Of a stretch of 64,000 nt of DNA, positions 35,106 to 44,677 are shown piece after piece (positions within the stretch are counted from its first letter, which is position 1; the number at the start of each line of letters is the position of its first letter). The DNA comes from Fictibacillus terranigra (lineage in GTDB: Bacteria; Bacillota; Bacilli; Bacillales; Fictibacillaceae). Made by a program: the position numbers and the translations under genes. The stretch lies in the NCBI RefSeq assembly GCF_030412265.1, contig NZ_JAUHLN010000001.1:1116001-1180000 (forward strand). The letters are read 5' to 3'. The notes below the pieces were generated by a model, which did no database searches, had not been told where the DNA came from, and saw only the letters and a program-made list of their open reading frames with translations.

Positions 35106-36506
35106 ATGAAAAATGTAAATTGGAAAGCGGAAGTTGAGAAAAGAAAAGAAAGCCTCATAAAGGACACTCAAGGCCTTTTGCAGATCAGAAGTGTGCTCGA
35201 GGAGGATAAAGCCGCCGATCTTGCTCCGTTTGGCCCCGGTATTGAAAAAGCCCTGCATTTTATGCTTGAACTGGGCGCCGCACAAGGAATGCAGACTAAA
35301 AACGTTGACGGTTATGCTGCACATATTGAACTGGGGGATGGAGAAGAATTAATTGGAATTTTAGGCCATCTTGATGTGGTTCCCGAAGGAGATGGCTGGA
35401 CAGTGGATCCGTTCGGAGGAGTAGTCAGGGATGGCAAGATTTTTGCCAGAGGAGCCATCGATGACAAAGGGCCAACGATGGCTGCCTTCTATGGAATGAA
35501 GATCATCAAGGAACTTGGATTGCCCTTGTCCAAACGAGTAAGGCTCATTCTTGGAACGGATGAAGAAAGCCTGTGGCGATGCGTGGACCATTATTTTAAG
35601 CATGAAGAAATGCCGTCATCAGGCTTTGCGCCAGATGCGGATTTTCCTATCATCCATGCTGAGAAGGGAATGCTTAACATCAGCTTAAAGCTGAAAAGTA
35701 GTGCAGGAAACGGAGAGCAAGCCAACATGCTCAAGGCCTTTTCTTCTGGGCAGAGGTTTAACATGGTTCCGGATCTGGCTGAAGCTGTCATTATCGCCAG
35801 CGGTGAACTTGCAGACCGTTATCAGCGATTTTTGGACAGCCGTCAATTAACGGGTTCTTCGTCCAAAGCAGATGGGGAGATAACATTACGGCTTCATGGT
35901 AAGTCGGCTCATGGAAGTACGCCTGAATCCGGTGTGAATGCGGGAGTCTTGCTTGCTGAATTTTTATCAGGAGAAAACCTTGATGCTCAGGGGCAGTTGT
36001 ACACTGATTTTGTTGCGGAACACCTTAGAAGCGTCTCCGGCAAGGAGCTTGGGATTCAGGCAGAGGATGATGTGAGCGGTATTTTAACGGTTAATCCTGG
36101 TGTATTCAACTATAGCGTGAAAACAGAGGGAAGCATTGGTTTAAATATCAGGTATCCGGTCAAGCATTCAGGGGAGATTGTTTTGGGCAGCCTAGAAAAA
36201 CTTGCGGTTGATAAAGGTTTTTCCTTAGAGGTGGAAAAGCATACGCAGCCTCATTTTGTGGATGAAAATCATGAGCTGGTTCAAACCCTGAAAAAGGTTT
36301 ATGAAGAACAGACCGGACAACCCGGCAAACCTATCGCTATCGGCGGAGGGACCTATGCAAGATCATTAGAAGCAGGAGTGGCGTTTGGGGCTTTATTCCC
36401 GGGCAGGGAAGATGTCGCTCATCAGAAGGATGAATATATGTTCCTGGACGATTTATTCAGCGCAGCGGCGATCTATGCACAAGCGATCTATGAATTGGCA
36501 AAATAA
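35106..36506 (+). CDS. pepV: Dipeptidase PepV (M20 family)
   Basis: 466-residue zinc dipeptidase that cleaves dipeptides and some tripeptides in the cytoplasm. Metal ligands and catalytic residues are visible as LGHLDVVPEGDGW (His88, Asp90), RGAIDDKGP (Asp120), GTDEES (Glu153/Glu154) and a C-terminal IGGGTYA with the family His-containing GREDVAHQKDE. The lid domain with SAHGSTPE lies in the middle. Length fits PepV. GAAAGGTGAG precedes the ATG. The MFS gene follows 50 bases later. Confidence 0.93.
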   Translation: MKNVNWKAEVEKRKESLIKDTQGLLQIRSVLEEDKAADLAPFGPGIEKALHFMLELGAAQGMQTKNVDGYAAHIELGDGEELIGILGHLDVVPEGDGWTVDPFGGVVRDGKIFARGAIDDKGPTMAAFYGMKIIKELGLPLSKRVRLILGTDEESLWRCVDHYFKHEEMPSSGFAPDADFPIIHAEKGMLNISLKLKSSAGNGEQANMLKAFSSGQRFNMVPDLAEAVIIASGELADRYQRFLDSRQLTGSSSKADGEITLRLHGKSAHGSTPESGVNAGVLLAEFLSGENLDAQGQLYTDFVAEHLRSVSGKELGIQAEDDVSGILTVNPGVFNYSVKTEGSIGLNIRYPVKHSGEIVLGSLEKLAVDKGFSLEVEKHTQPHFVDENHELVQTLKKVYEEQTGQPGKPIAIGGGTYARSLEAGVAFGALFPGREDVAHQKDEYMFLDDLFSAAAIYAQAIYELAK

Positions 36507-36556
36507 GCAATCTTCAGCTTAATCCAGAGAAAAAGGATAGGGAGTAGGGACAAAAA

Positions 36557-37735
36557 TTGAATAGTCATAAAAGAACATCATTGAGCCTGAAAGGATTTAA
36601 TTTATTTTCGTTCTTTGCCTTTGGAAGCTTGTTTCCCCTGCTCGGAGTGTACTTCAAGGAAGTAGCCGGGCTTTCGGGAACGGAGATCGGTACATTGATG
36701 TCGTTGAGCCCTGTGGTGATGATTTTTGCGCAGCCGATGTGGGGGGTCATTACGGATTTTACGAGAAAGCCGAAGCATGTACTTGCTGTATCTCTCCTTT
36801 TTACGGCATTGATCGGTTATGCTGTGCTGTTCATCGGGACGTACGGCTCGCTGATCATTATGCTGATCCTCCTCGCACTTTTTCAAAGTGCGATCGTACC
36901 GATATCGGACAGCATTCTTTTGAACTACGTTAATAAGACCAATCAGGAATACGGCAATTACCGGTTGTTTGGGGCGATTGGTTTTGCTTTAGCGGTATAC
37001 ATGATGGGGAAGCTATCTGAGATGTCGGGCGTCTCAGTGATCTTTTATTCCTTTGCTTTAAGCTTGCTTCTTTGTTTGCTGCTGATAAGAAGCATGCCGA
37101 GAGAAGGGGAATTGCTGAAAGTGGATTTGCGTTCCGGCCTTTCTCACCTGATACGAATGCCGAAATATATGGTGTTTCTAGTCACCACTTTTCTTGTTTT
37201 CGGCCCAATCTTTGCCAACAATTTTTACTTCAGCTTTTATATACAGGGGATTGGTGGAACGTTAGCCGGAGTGGGTATCGCATTCCTGCTTGCAGCTGGC
37301 AGTGAAGCGCCATTCATGAAACTGGCGGGCTTCGCACTCAGGAAGTTTGGCGTCATCCACATTATGATGTTTGCAACGGCCGTTTCCGCCTTAAGATGGA
37401 TGTTTTATTTTTTTCAGCCGTCCATCACAGTGGTGCTCATAACAACAGTTGTCCAGGGATTTTCCGTAGGTTTGTTCATTCCGGCGGCCATTGAATATAT
37501 CCGGGATAACACGCCACCAGATGTAAGGGCTACAGCGGTTTCCTTATATACTGCGGTAGGTAATGGACTAGGTGCATGGTTCTGTACGTTTTTGGGAGGC
37601 ATGATCTTTGATAAGTATTCGATCTTTATCACCTATCTTTTCTTTGGCATTCTTTCGTTTGCCGGCCTCTTTATGATCGGTATTTTAATGCGGCTTCAGT
37701 CCAGAGAAAAGCTGGGACTCAGTTCAGGGATATAA
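36557..37735 (+). CDS. MFS transporter (nucleoside-symporter/lactose-permease-like)
   Basis: 392-residue membrane protein with about 12 transmembrane helices. It starts with the MFS-1-like pattern FNLFSFFAFGSLFPLLGVYF and has a VITDFTRKPKHV cytoplasmic loop between helices 2 and 3, and NTPPDVRATAVSLYTAVGNGLG in the second half. These are common in the group related to nucleoside symporters and 3-phenylpropionate permeases. The substrate cannot be assigned. The start is TTG with GGGAGTAGGG upstream. It may be co-transcribed with pepV. Confidence 0.85.
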   Translation: MNSHKRTSLSLKGFNLFSFFAFGSLFPLLGVYFKEVAGLSGTEIGTLMSLSPVVMIFAQPMWGVITDFTRKPKHVLAVSLLFTALIGYAVLFIGTYGSLIIMLILLALFQSAIVPISDSILLNYVNKTNQEYGNYRLFGAIGFALAVYMMGKLSEMSGVSVIFYSFALSLLLCLLLIRSMPREGELLKVDLRSGLSHLIRMPKYMVFLVTTFLVFGPIFANNFYFSFYIQGIGGTLAGVGIAFLLAAGSEAPFMKLAGFALRKFGVIHIMMFATAVSALRWMFYFFQPSITVVLITTVVQGFSVGLFIPAAIEYIRDNTPPDVRATAVSLYTAVGNGLGAWFCTFLGGMIFDKYSIFITYLFFGILSFAGLFMIGILMRLQSREKLGLSSGI

Positions 37736-37736
37736 A

Positions 37737-37782
37737 AAGTCGGCTCAAGATTCCAATAGGGAAGTTGAGCCGACTTTCTTAT
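37737..37782. terminator. Terminator between MFS gene and ytkP
   Basis: AAAGTCGGCTCAA / TTGAGCCGACTTT, a perfect 13-bp stem with a 16-base loop between convergent genes. Confidence 0.9.
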
Positions 37783-37784
37783 TT

Positions 37785-38720
37785 TTATTCAAATTGAAAC
37801 AGGTCAGTGGAAAGGTAACGCTCTCCAGCATCACATGTGATACAGACAACAACTTCATCCTTGGAAAGCTTTTTCGCGGTTTCAACGGCGCCAAAGACGG
37901 CAGCTCCGGAAGATGGGCCAACGAGGATACCCTCTTCTCTCGCGAGTCTTCTGACGGTCTCATAGGCTGGATCATCTTCTACTCGGATGATTTCGTCATA
38001 CACCTCTTGATTTAAAATGGAAGGTATGAATCCTGGGCTGGTGCCTACCAGTTTATGCTTGCCTGGTTTCCCGCCAGATAAAACAGGGGATCCCGCCGGC
38101 TCGACAACATGCACTGTCATATCAGGGAAAGCAGCCTTCAGTGTTTCACCTGTGCCCGTAATCGTCCCTCCCGTACCTGCCGGGGCTACAAAAGCGCTCA
38201 ATGGCTTATTTAGCTCCTTCATGGCATCAATAATTTCAACAGCCGTGGTGGTTCGATGAGCATCAGGGTTTGCTGCATTTTCAAATTGCATAGGCATAAA
38301 GCTGTTTTTTGGATCCGCTGCCAGCAGTTCTCTAGCCTTTCTGATGGCGCCTGGCATTTTTTCATCTCCAGGAGTGAGTACGACTTCTGCACCATAGGCT
38401 TTAAGCAAGTTGATTCGTTCCTCGGTCATAGTATCAGGCATAACAATAACCGCCTTATAGCCTCGTGCTGCCGCGTTCATTGCCAGGCCAATTCCAGTGT
38501 TTCCTGATGTCGGTTCAATAATGGTATCGCCTGGCTTTAAAAGACCGGATTTTTCTGCCTCTATAAGCATGTTATAAGCAGCTCTGTCCTTTAGGCTTCT
38601 GCTTGGATTATAATATTCAAGTTTTACGTAGATGGACGCTCCGTCAGGATCCGGAAGATGGTTCAAGCGGACTAAAGGAGTATCCCCGATCAATTCTGCT
38701 ATGTTTTGAACAACTTTCAT
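37785..38720 (-). CDS. ytkP: Cysteine synthase-like PLP enzyme YtkP
   Basis: 311-residue pyridoxal-phosphate enzyme of the O-acetylserine sulfhydrylase / cystathionine beta-synthase family. The PLP lysine is Lys44 in SRSLKDRAA, the substrate loop TSGNTG is at 71-76 and the phosphate-binding Gly loop GTGGTITGTG near residue 175. It likely makes cysteine or a related amino acid; YtkP of B. subtilis is a cysteine synthase paralogue. ATG at 38720 with AGGATG upstream gives the family-length protein; a longer frame from 38894 runs into the divergent ytlP start. Confidence 0.9.
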   Translation of the reverse strand: MKVVQNIAELIGDTPLVRLNHLPDPDGASIYVKLEYYNPSRSLKDRAAYNMLIEAEKSGLLKPGDTIIEPTSGNTGIGLAMNAAARGYKAVIVMPDTMTEERINLLKAYGAEVVLTPGDEKMPGAIRKARELLAADPKNSFMPMQFENAANPDAHRTTTAVEIIDAMKELNKPLSAFVAPAGTGGTITGTGETLKAAFPDMTVHVVEPAGSPVLSGGKPGKHKLVGTSPGFIPSILNQEVYDEIIRVEDDPAYETVRRLAREEGILVGPSSGAAVFGAVETAKKLSKDEVVVCITCDAGERYLSTDLFQFE

Positions 38721-38863
38721 GATTTGCACATCCTGTCGTTTTCTCTTTAAAGAAAGTATATCAAATCCAACATTTAAAAGAAAACAAGCAAGCTTGGATG
38801 GTTGCAAGGTGATCGTTTTTGGTAAGATAAGAATAATTCCCTTTAATGGAGATGAAAAAATAT

Positions 38864-39439
38864 ATGAGTAGACATGTTTTTGCTGCCGTTCCAATTCCTT
38901 CTGATGTAAAGTGTATCATCGGGGAACTTTCAGGGACGCTTCAGGAAAATCTTCCGTTTAAACAATGGGTTCATCAAGAGGATCTTCATCTGACACTGGC
39001 TTTTCTAGGTAAAACCGAACAAGATCAGCTTATCCACCTGAAAAGTTTGTTCCATGACCATATTCAAGAGCTTCCATCCTTTTCGCTTACCGTTACAGGA
39101 GCGGGATTCTTCGGCAAGAAGTCCCAGCCCCGTGTGTTCTGGCTTGGAGTGGAAGAAGAGGAAAGGCTGTTTGCCTTGCAGAAAACGGTGAATCGTCTTT
39201 GTCAGCAAGCCGGTTTTCAGTTGGAGTCCAGGCCGTATTCTCCCCATATTACACTTGCCAAGAGATGGGGACATACAGATGCAAGGATGGATGTTGTTTT
39301 TGATGAGAGTATGACCAAGCCCGCCGCGGGCATTTCCTTCGACGTTCCTTCGATCGTGCTGTATGAGACCCATCTGGATAAAGATCCTAAATATCACGTC
39401 ATCGAAGAGTTTTGTCTTAAAGGAGAGGACAGCCTTTGA
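38864..39439 (+). CDS. thpR: RNA 2',3'-cyclic phosphodiesterase ThpR (YtlP)
   Basis: 191-residue 2H phosphoesterase. The two catalytic HxT motifs are HLTLAFLGK (His42, Thr44) and HITLAKRW (His128, Thr130). The family hydrolyses 2',3'-cyclic phosphates on RNA ends. ATG at 38864 is preferred because GGAGATG lies seven bases upstream; the in-frame ATG at 38846 lies before that site. Its stop TGA overlaps the TTG start of cidA (TTGA), which makes it the first gene of a coupled cluster. Confidence 0.88.
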   Translation: MSRHVFAAVPIPSDVKCIIGELSGTLQENLPFKQWVHQEDLHLTLAFLGKTEQDQLIHLKSLFHDHIQELPSFSLTVTGAGFFGKKSQPRVFWLGVEEEERLFALQKTVNRLCQQAGFQLESRPYSPHITLAKRWGHTDARMDVVFDESMTKPAAGISFDVPSIVLYETHLDKDPKYHVIEEFCLKGEDSL

Positions 39440-39813
39440 AAATATTCGTCATTACCATTCAGATCGGTATTTTGTATTTGTTTCATATGCTGGGCGTATG
39501 GATTTCAGAGAGTTTGCATTTATTCATTCCGGGCAGTGTCGTCGGAATGATTTTATTGTTTATAGCCCTAAGTACAGGGAAATTTAAAAGCAAATGGGTG
39601 AGTTCAGGGTCGACGTTTATGCTGGCGTATCTTCCGCTTTTCTTTATTCCTGTTACTGCAGGAATCATCAAATATCCTGAGTTTTTTACTGTAAAAGGGC
39701 TGCTGCTCATAGCCTCTACGGCTGTATCCACGTTTTTAGCAGTAGCAGCCACAGGATGGTCGAGTGAACGCCTCGTGTCCAAGAAGAAGGCATCGGTTAA
39801 TGCACTGGACTAG
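39436..39813 (+). CDS. CidA/LrgA family membrane protein
   Basis: 125-residue holin-like protein with four hydrophobic segments and the conserved FIPGSVVGMILLFIAL motif near residues 31-46. CidA/LrgA proteins work with CidB/LrgB partners in control of murein hydrolase activity, cell death or pyruvate and by-product transport. The TTG start overlaps the thpR stop. The partner gene starts within its last codons. A single Ala-rich helix and a short charged tail (SKKKASVNALD) end the protein. Confidence 0.88.
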   Translation: MKIFVITIQIGILYLFHMLGVWISESLHLFIPGSVVGMILLFIALSTGKFKSKWVSSGSTFMLAYLPLFFIPVTAGIIKYPEFFTVKGLLLIASTAVSTFLAVAATGWSSERLVSKKKASVNALD

Positions 39814-40483
39814 TCTTATTTTTATAGTGATCACGGTGCTTCTTTTTATCGCGATGAAAAAAATATATGAAAGATGGAGGTCGGCTTTTCTTATACCTGT
39901 TCTGACAACAACATTGTTTATGGCTGTAATCCTCCTGCTCACCCATATCCCATACGAGAAGTATATGGAAGGCGGAAAATGGATTGAAGAACTGCTCGGT
40001 CCCGGTGTGGTTGCTCTCGCTTATCCGTTGTATTTATACAGAGAGAGCTTGATGCGCCACCTCTTATCCATTATTGTCGGAGTGTTTACAGGCACGTTGG
40101 TGGGTCTTATCACTATTTTTCTTTTTGCCAGTGCGATCGGAACGAATAAAAGGATGCTCCTCTCTATGCTTCCCAAGTCTGTAACCACACCAGTGGCGAT
40201 GGAGATTGCCCAAATCACCCAGGGCTCACCTGCGCTCGCGTCGGTATTTGTTATTATTGCAGGGATAACAGGTGCTGTTTTAGCACCAAGCTGGTTCAAC
40301 TGGCTCAAGTTCAAGACGCCTTTAGCCAGGGGCTTAGGAATCGGAACGTCCTCTCATGCAATCGGGACATCTAAAGCCATGGAGTTTGGTGAGGAAACAG
40401 CCGCATACAGCTCTGTCGCGATGGGATTGAGCTGCATTATCGCTTCGGTTCTCGTCCCGTTTTTTGCTGCATGGTTTTTATAG
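39800..40483 (+). CDS. CidB/LrgB family membrane protein
   Basis: 227-residue membrane protein of the LrgB family with six or seven transmembrane helices. Conserved pieces are LLGPGVVALAYPLY, LPKSVTTPVAMEIA and the C-terminal GIGTSSHAIGTSKAMEFGEE. It pairs with the preceding CidA/LrgA-like gene, which it overlaps by 14 bases. ATG at 39800 is the best start, with AGAAGG nine bases upstream. Confidence 0.9.
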   Translation: MHWTSLIFIVITVLLFIAMKKIYERWRSAFLIPVLTTTLFMAVILLLTHIPYEKYMEGGKWIEELLGPGVVALAYPLYLYRESLMRHLLSIIVGVFTGTLVGLITIFLFASAIGTNKRMLLSMLPKSVTTPVAMEIAQITQGSPALASVFVIIAGITGAVLAPSWFNWLKFKTPLARGLGIGTSSHAIGTSKAMEFGEETAAYSSVAMGLSCIIASVLVPFFAAWFL

Positions 40484-40517
40484 TATCACCTTACAAAGAA
40501 GGAGAGGGAGATGGCAG

Positions 40518-41264
40518 TTGGCTCAGCTTGTAAAGCTTGAAGACTATGTGTCAAGGTATGAAGTAAATCTGTACCATTATCAGAGCCGATTCGTTGCTCT
40601 AAAAAAAAGAAGATTCAAAGAGGGAGAGGATCAAAGGGATTCCATTTCCAGTAAAATTTTTGATCACCAGCTCAAGTGGGCAAGCTCGACGGTCAAAGAA
40701 TTCTCAACTTTAGATCCGTCCTATTTAAGCGACAAAGCGCTTCATTTCTTATGTACTAAAATTCCTGATAATTATTTTTTATTTTACAAACCTTCTGTCA
40801 GGCATAAAGCGGCTCCGGTGGAGCTGGAAGTGGTTCTGGCTGGACCGCGAGAGATCTGGTGTATCGCTCTGCTTGAAGGGAAAGATGTTATTTATCAGGA
40901 GAATTCTAAACATTTTTGGAATAAGGCCAATGAGGGAGCAAACGATAAAAAGATTGTCAGCCCCTACATTGCACTGGAGAGAATGGATTTTGTGCTTAAC
41001 CCTTATTTGGAGTATTTTAAAAACCGTCTGCAGCTGAAAAAGGCGGTATTATGCCAGAACGGTTATGTCGATACACAAACCAAAAGGAATGATGTTGTGG
41101 TGATCGATAAACGTACATTTGATTCATGGTATACAAGAGTGGCCGGTGTTCCAAGCCCGCCGAAGAGCCACCAATTAAAGTTCGTAGATTTGCTGCTGAA
41201 GGCTTCTTTGACTAAATCTATTTTGCGCAGGGAATGGGAAGACAGCAGGGGATTAAAGGACTAG
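40518..41264 (+). CDS. ytlQ: Hypothetical protein YtlQ
   Basis: 248-residue soluble basic protein that I place as YtlQ by its position between ytlP and ytlR; no catalytic motif is evident to me. It contains many Lys/Arg and aromatic residues (YLSDKALHFLCTKIPDNYF, then LNPYLEYFKNRLQLK), so RNA or DNA binding is possible but unproven. TTG at 40518 is chosen because AGGAGAGGGAG precedes it by seven bases; upstream in-frame sequence overlaps the LrgB gene end. Confidence 0.65.
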   Translation: MAQLVKLEDYVSRYEVNLYHYQSRFVALKKRRFKEGEDQRDSISSKIFDHQLKWASSTVKEFSTLDPSYLSDKALHFLCTKIPDNYFLFYKPSVRHKAAPVELEVVLAGPREIWCIALLEGKDVIYQENSKHFWNKANEGANDKKIVSPYIALERMDFVLNPYLEYFKNRLQLKKAVLCQNGYVDTQTKRNDVVVIDKRTFDSWYTRVAGVPSPPKSHQLKFVDLLLKASLTKSILRREWEDSRGLKD

Positions 41265-41319
41265 TGGCGGTCTTTGTCGAATGTTATCTTATACATGCTC
41301 TTAGGACAAGGACTTGCTA

Positions 41320-42255
41320 ATGAAACTCTACTTTTTTATAATTCATGCAAACAATAAAAAGGCCCGAAAGATCTGGAAAGCCGTAAAAGAGGTTCTTTCA
41401 GCTGAAGGTGTGGCTTACCGCTCTTTTTATACGGAAAGCGAAGGCCATGCGCTGGAGATTGCAAAAAAGATCTCCTGCATTAACCGGGATCTGATCGAGG
41501 CCGTCATAACGGTTGGCGGGGATGGGACCATCCATGAAGTGATCAACGGACTGGAGGACAGCCCTGAAATTACGGTGGGCTTTTTGCCAGGCGGTTCTGG
41601 CAATGATATTATCCGGGGATTAGGATTCAACAAGAACAAGAGTCTGGCCTATATTTTGAAAAGGCGGCTATTAAATAAAAGGAACGCAAAAAAAATCATC
41701 GATGCGGGAATGCAAAGCTTTCCCGGACAGGCAAGGCGTAACAAACGGTTTGTAAGTACGGCCGGGATCGGATTCGATGGTGAAGTGACGAAGCTGACCA
41801 ACCGATCAACATACAAGAAATGGCTGAAGCGCTTTGGAGCAGGCAACCTTGCGTATACTGTAAGCATGTTTCGTCTTCTTTTTACATATAAACCGGTTGA
41901 TGCCGCTGTAACCGTGGATGGATTGGAGTATAAATTTCCATCGGTCTGGCTGATTGCAGCGGGCAACTTGCCTTATTATGGGGGCGGAATGAAAATCTGT
42001 CCTTCGGCTAAACCGGATGATGGCTTGCTTGAGCTTTGTGTCGTCCATGAACTTCATCCGTTTAAGCTGCTTTTTCTCTTCGTTACGGTGTTTTGGGGTA
42101 AACATGGAGATCTGGACGGGGTAACTATTCTTGAAGGAAGAGTTATTTCCATAACCAGCAATGAGCCGTTAACCGTACAGGCGGACGGGGAACTGCTCGG
42201 TACAACCCCTGTTGAATGTACGCTCATGCCCTCAGTACTATCCATAAGAGTCTGA
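41320..42255 (+). CDS. ytlR: Diacylglycerol kinase family lipid kinase YtlR
   Basis: 311-residue DagK/sphingosine-kinase-like protein. The nucleotide-binding motif GGDGTIHEVINGL starts at residue 66. LPGGSGNDIIRGLG and the C-terminal EPLTVQADGELLG are also typical. DgkB of Bacillus recycles diacylglycerol from lipoteichoic acid synthesis; YtlR is a paralogue whose lipid substrate is uncertain. ATG at 41320 has AAGGA seven bases upstream and starts directly at the first beta strand. Confidence 0.88.
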   Translation: MKLYFFIIHANNKKARKIWKAVKEVLSAEGVAYRSFYTESEGHALEIAKKISCINRDLIEAVITVGGDGTIHEVINGLEDSPEITVGFLPGGSGNDIIRGLGFNKNKSLAYILKRRLLNKRNAKKIIDAGMQSFPGQARRNKRFVSTAGIGFDGEVTKLTNRSTYKKWLKRFGAGNLAYTVSMFRLLFTYKPVDAAVTVDGLEYKFPSVWLIAAGNLPYYGGGMKICPSAKPDDGLLELCVVHELHPFKLLFLFVTVFWGKHGDLDGVTILEGRVISITSNEPLTVQADGELLGTTPVECTLMPSVLSIRV

Positions 42256-42364
42256 CATTCATTCGAAAAGTTAGGCAAAGTGAATTCTGTTTTTCTAACA
42301 TTTGGATAAAATAATAAGAAGAGCATATCGATGATGAAGGTATTATAGGGGGTGGGCCGGCATT

Positions 42365-44527
42365 TTGAACCATAAACCGATTGCGGAAGCAGAACGGATC
42401 GAAGCATATCTCGATACTTTTACAATGGTCACGCTCGTCATTTTTACAGAAGTGCCGAGAGAGGCCTATTTTTACGTGACGGATCATGAAAGGGTTTACC
42501 CATTAAAAAAGATATCTGAACAGCGGTTGGAGGACCGGCTGCTTTTTCATATGGTGCTTGATCAGAAACTTCCCATCTATCGAGATTACTGGGTGGTATA
42601 TCCGGATGGAGGGGAAATCCCGTTAAAAACGGGAGCTGTAGTCAGAACAAAGGAGTTTGATGAGATCTTCGCCTATGAAAAAAAAGATCTAGGGGCCGTT
42701 TATAGTCCTGAGAAAACGGTATTTAAAGTATGGGCACCTACGGCGTCCACTGTAAGATTAAAGCTGTTTACGAGTGCGAGTACAGCTTTCGAGCACCCTA
42801 TGAAGCTTGGAGATCGGGGGGTATGGGAAGCGGAAATAGCAGGCGATCATCATCTTCACGAATATTGCTATTTAGTCAGGGTAAACCATACTGTCAATGA
42901 AGCGATCGATCCTTATGCAAAAGCGGTAACGGTCAACGGGAAGAGGGGAGTGGTGATCGACCTTAATAAGACCAACCCCGAAGGATGGGAAACGGTTAAT
43001 TCGCCTCTCCCCCTCAAAAAAACAGACAGCATCATCTATGAGCTGCATGTCAGGGATTTTTCCGTCCACCCGTTAAGCGGGATGAAGCACAAAGGGAAGT
43101 ACATGGCATTTACTGAAAAAGGCACGTCTGGTCCTGGCCACACCACTACAGGAATCGACTATTTAAAAAACCTCGGTGTCACGCATGTCCAGCTCTTGCC
43201 TGTCAACGATTACGGCAGTATAGATGAAACCAAATCAGACACGGAGTATAACTGGGGATATGATCCGCTCCATTTTAATGTCCCTGAAGGTTCATACGCG
43301 ACGGATCCTGCGGACCCGGTCTCAAGGATAAAGGAATATAAAGCTTTGATCGCCTCCCTGCATAATAATGGCCTGCGGCTTATCATGGATGTCGTTTATA
43401 ACCATGTGTTTATCAGAGAGACGTCCAATTTTGAAAAGATTGTTCCAGGCTATTACTTCAGGTTTGATTATGGCGGAAACCCTGTCAATGGAACGGGTGT
43501 TGGAAATGATACCGCTTCCGAACGATTTATGATGAGGAAATTTATCATCGATTCCGTGCTTTATTGGACGGAGGAGTATAAAGTGGACGGCTTCCGTTTT
43601 GATCTAATGGGGATTCACGACATCATAACGATGAATGAGACCTATAAAGAACTGGCGAAGATCAACTCTTCTGTTTTTATTTTGGGAGAAGGATGGAAGA
43701 TGAACACGTGGCTGGATGAAGACCAAAAAGCCTGTATTGATTCTGCACGCAGGATGCCGGGGATCTCGTTCTTTAATGACCGTTTCCGCGACCTTGTAAA
43801 AGGGAATATTTTTCATGCCGCCAATGAAGGTTTCATTAATGGGGATACTTCACAGATCGAGAGGCTGTATGAAAATGTATCAGGCAACTCAAAAGAGCAC
43901 GGATTGTTTAATACACCGGGCCAAAGTATAAATTACATTGAATGCCATGATAACCATACGTTATGGGACCGTTTGCTTACGCTGCACCCTAATGAAGATG
44001 AGACGGTACTAAGAAAAAGGCACCTGCTTGGAACAGCACTTACGATTTTTTCACTGGGGGTACCGTTCCTCCATGCCGGCCAGGAGTTTTTTCGCAGTAA
44101 ACAAGGGGATGGCAACAGCTATAAATCTGGCGATTCAATCAACCGGCTCGATTGGGAGCGAAGATCTAAATTTGAAAAAGATGTGCAATATGTTACCGAG
44201 CTCCTTCAAATCAGAAAGAACCATCCCGCTTTTCGTTTGGATGAACCTGAAACGATTGAACATTCCTTATCTCTTCTCGACGGGCTGCCTGAAGGAATGT
44301 TTGGGTTCAGGATCAAAAGCTCAGAAAGGGTGGACACATGGAAAGATATCCTCCTCCTGTACAACAGCCATCCAAGCGAGAAGGTTTACCAGCTCCCATC
44401 CCCTGGCGATTGGACAGTGACGGCAGAGGCGCTGGAGGTGAAGGAGGATGGATTGTATAAAACAGATTCTGGAACGCTTCTCATCCCTCCTCTAGGATTT
44501 ACGATGGCTGTCCAATCGGCCGAATAA
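42365..44527 (+). CDS. amyX: Type I pullulanase AmyX
   Basis: 720-residue debranching enzyme that hydrolyses alpha-1,6 links in pullulan and limit dextrins. A CBM48-like domain spans about residues 110-200 (VYSPEKTVFKVWAPTAS), followed by the GH13 barrel. The signature YNWGYDP is present, as are the nucleophile Asp413 in GFRFDLMG, acid/base Glu442 in ILGEGW and Asp529 in ECHDNH. No signal peptide is present, so it acts inside the cell on glycogen- or maltodextrin-derived glucans. The TTG start has GGGGGTGGG upstream. Confidence 0.94.
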   Translation: MNHKPIAEAERIEAYLDTFTMVTLVIFTEVPREAYFYVTDHERVYPLKKISEQRLEDRLLFHMVLDQKLPIYRDYWVVYPDGGEIPLKTGAVVRTKEFDEIFAYEKKDLGAVYSPEKTVFKVWAPTASTVRLKLFTSASTAFEHPMKLGDRGVWEAEIAGDHHLHEYCYLVRVNHTVNEAIDPYAKAVTVNGKRGVVIDLNKTNPEGWETVNSPLPLKKTDSIIYELHVRDFSVHPLSGMKHKGKYMAFTEKGTSGPGHTTTGIDYLKNLGVTHVQLLPVNDYGSIDETKSDTEYNWGYDPLHFNVPEGSYATDPADPVSRIKEYKALIASLHNNGLRLIMDVVYNHVFIRETSNFEKIVPGYYFRFDYGGNPVNGTGVGNDTASERFMMRKFIIDSVLYWTEEYKVDGFRFDLMGIHDIITMNETYKELAKINSSVFILGEGWKMNTWLDEDQKACIDSARRMPGISFFNDRFRDLVKGNIFHAANEGFINGDTSQIERLYENVSGNSKEHGLFNTPGQSINYIECHDNHTLWDRLLTLHPNEDETVLRKRHLLGTALTIFSLGVPFLHAGQEFFRSKQGDGNSYKSGDSINRLDWERRSKFEKDVQYVTELLQIRKNHPAFRLDEPETIEHSLSLLDGLPEGMFGFRIKSSERVDTWKDILLLYNSHPSEKVYQLPSPGDWTVTAEALEVKEDGLYKTDSGTLLIPPLGFTMAVQSAE

Positions 44528-44677
44528 TTTTTTATGGAACATAAATATGTACGATTTTTTCTCAGGCTGTGTTAAAATAATGTATTCGTAGAGGTTTTTT
44601 AATTTTAAATAAGGTGTTTATTAACCGATATAAAACAGGACATATTAACTTTCCGCATGAGATTGAAGGTGAACGAT

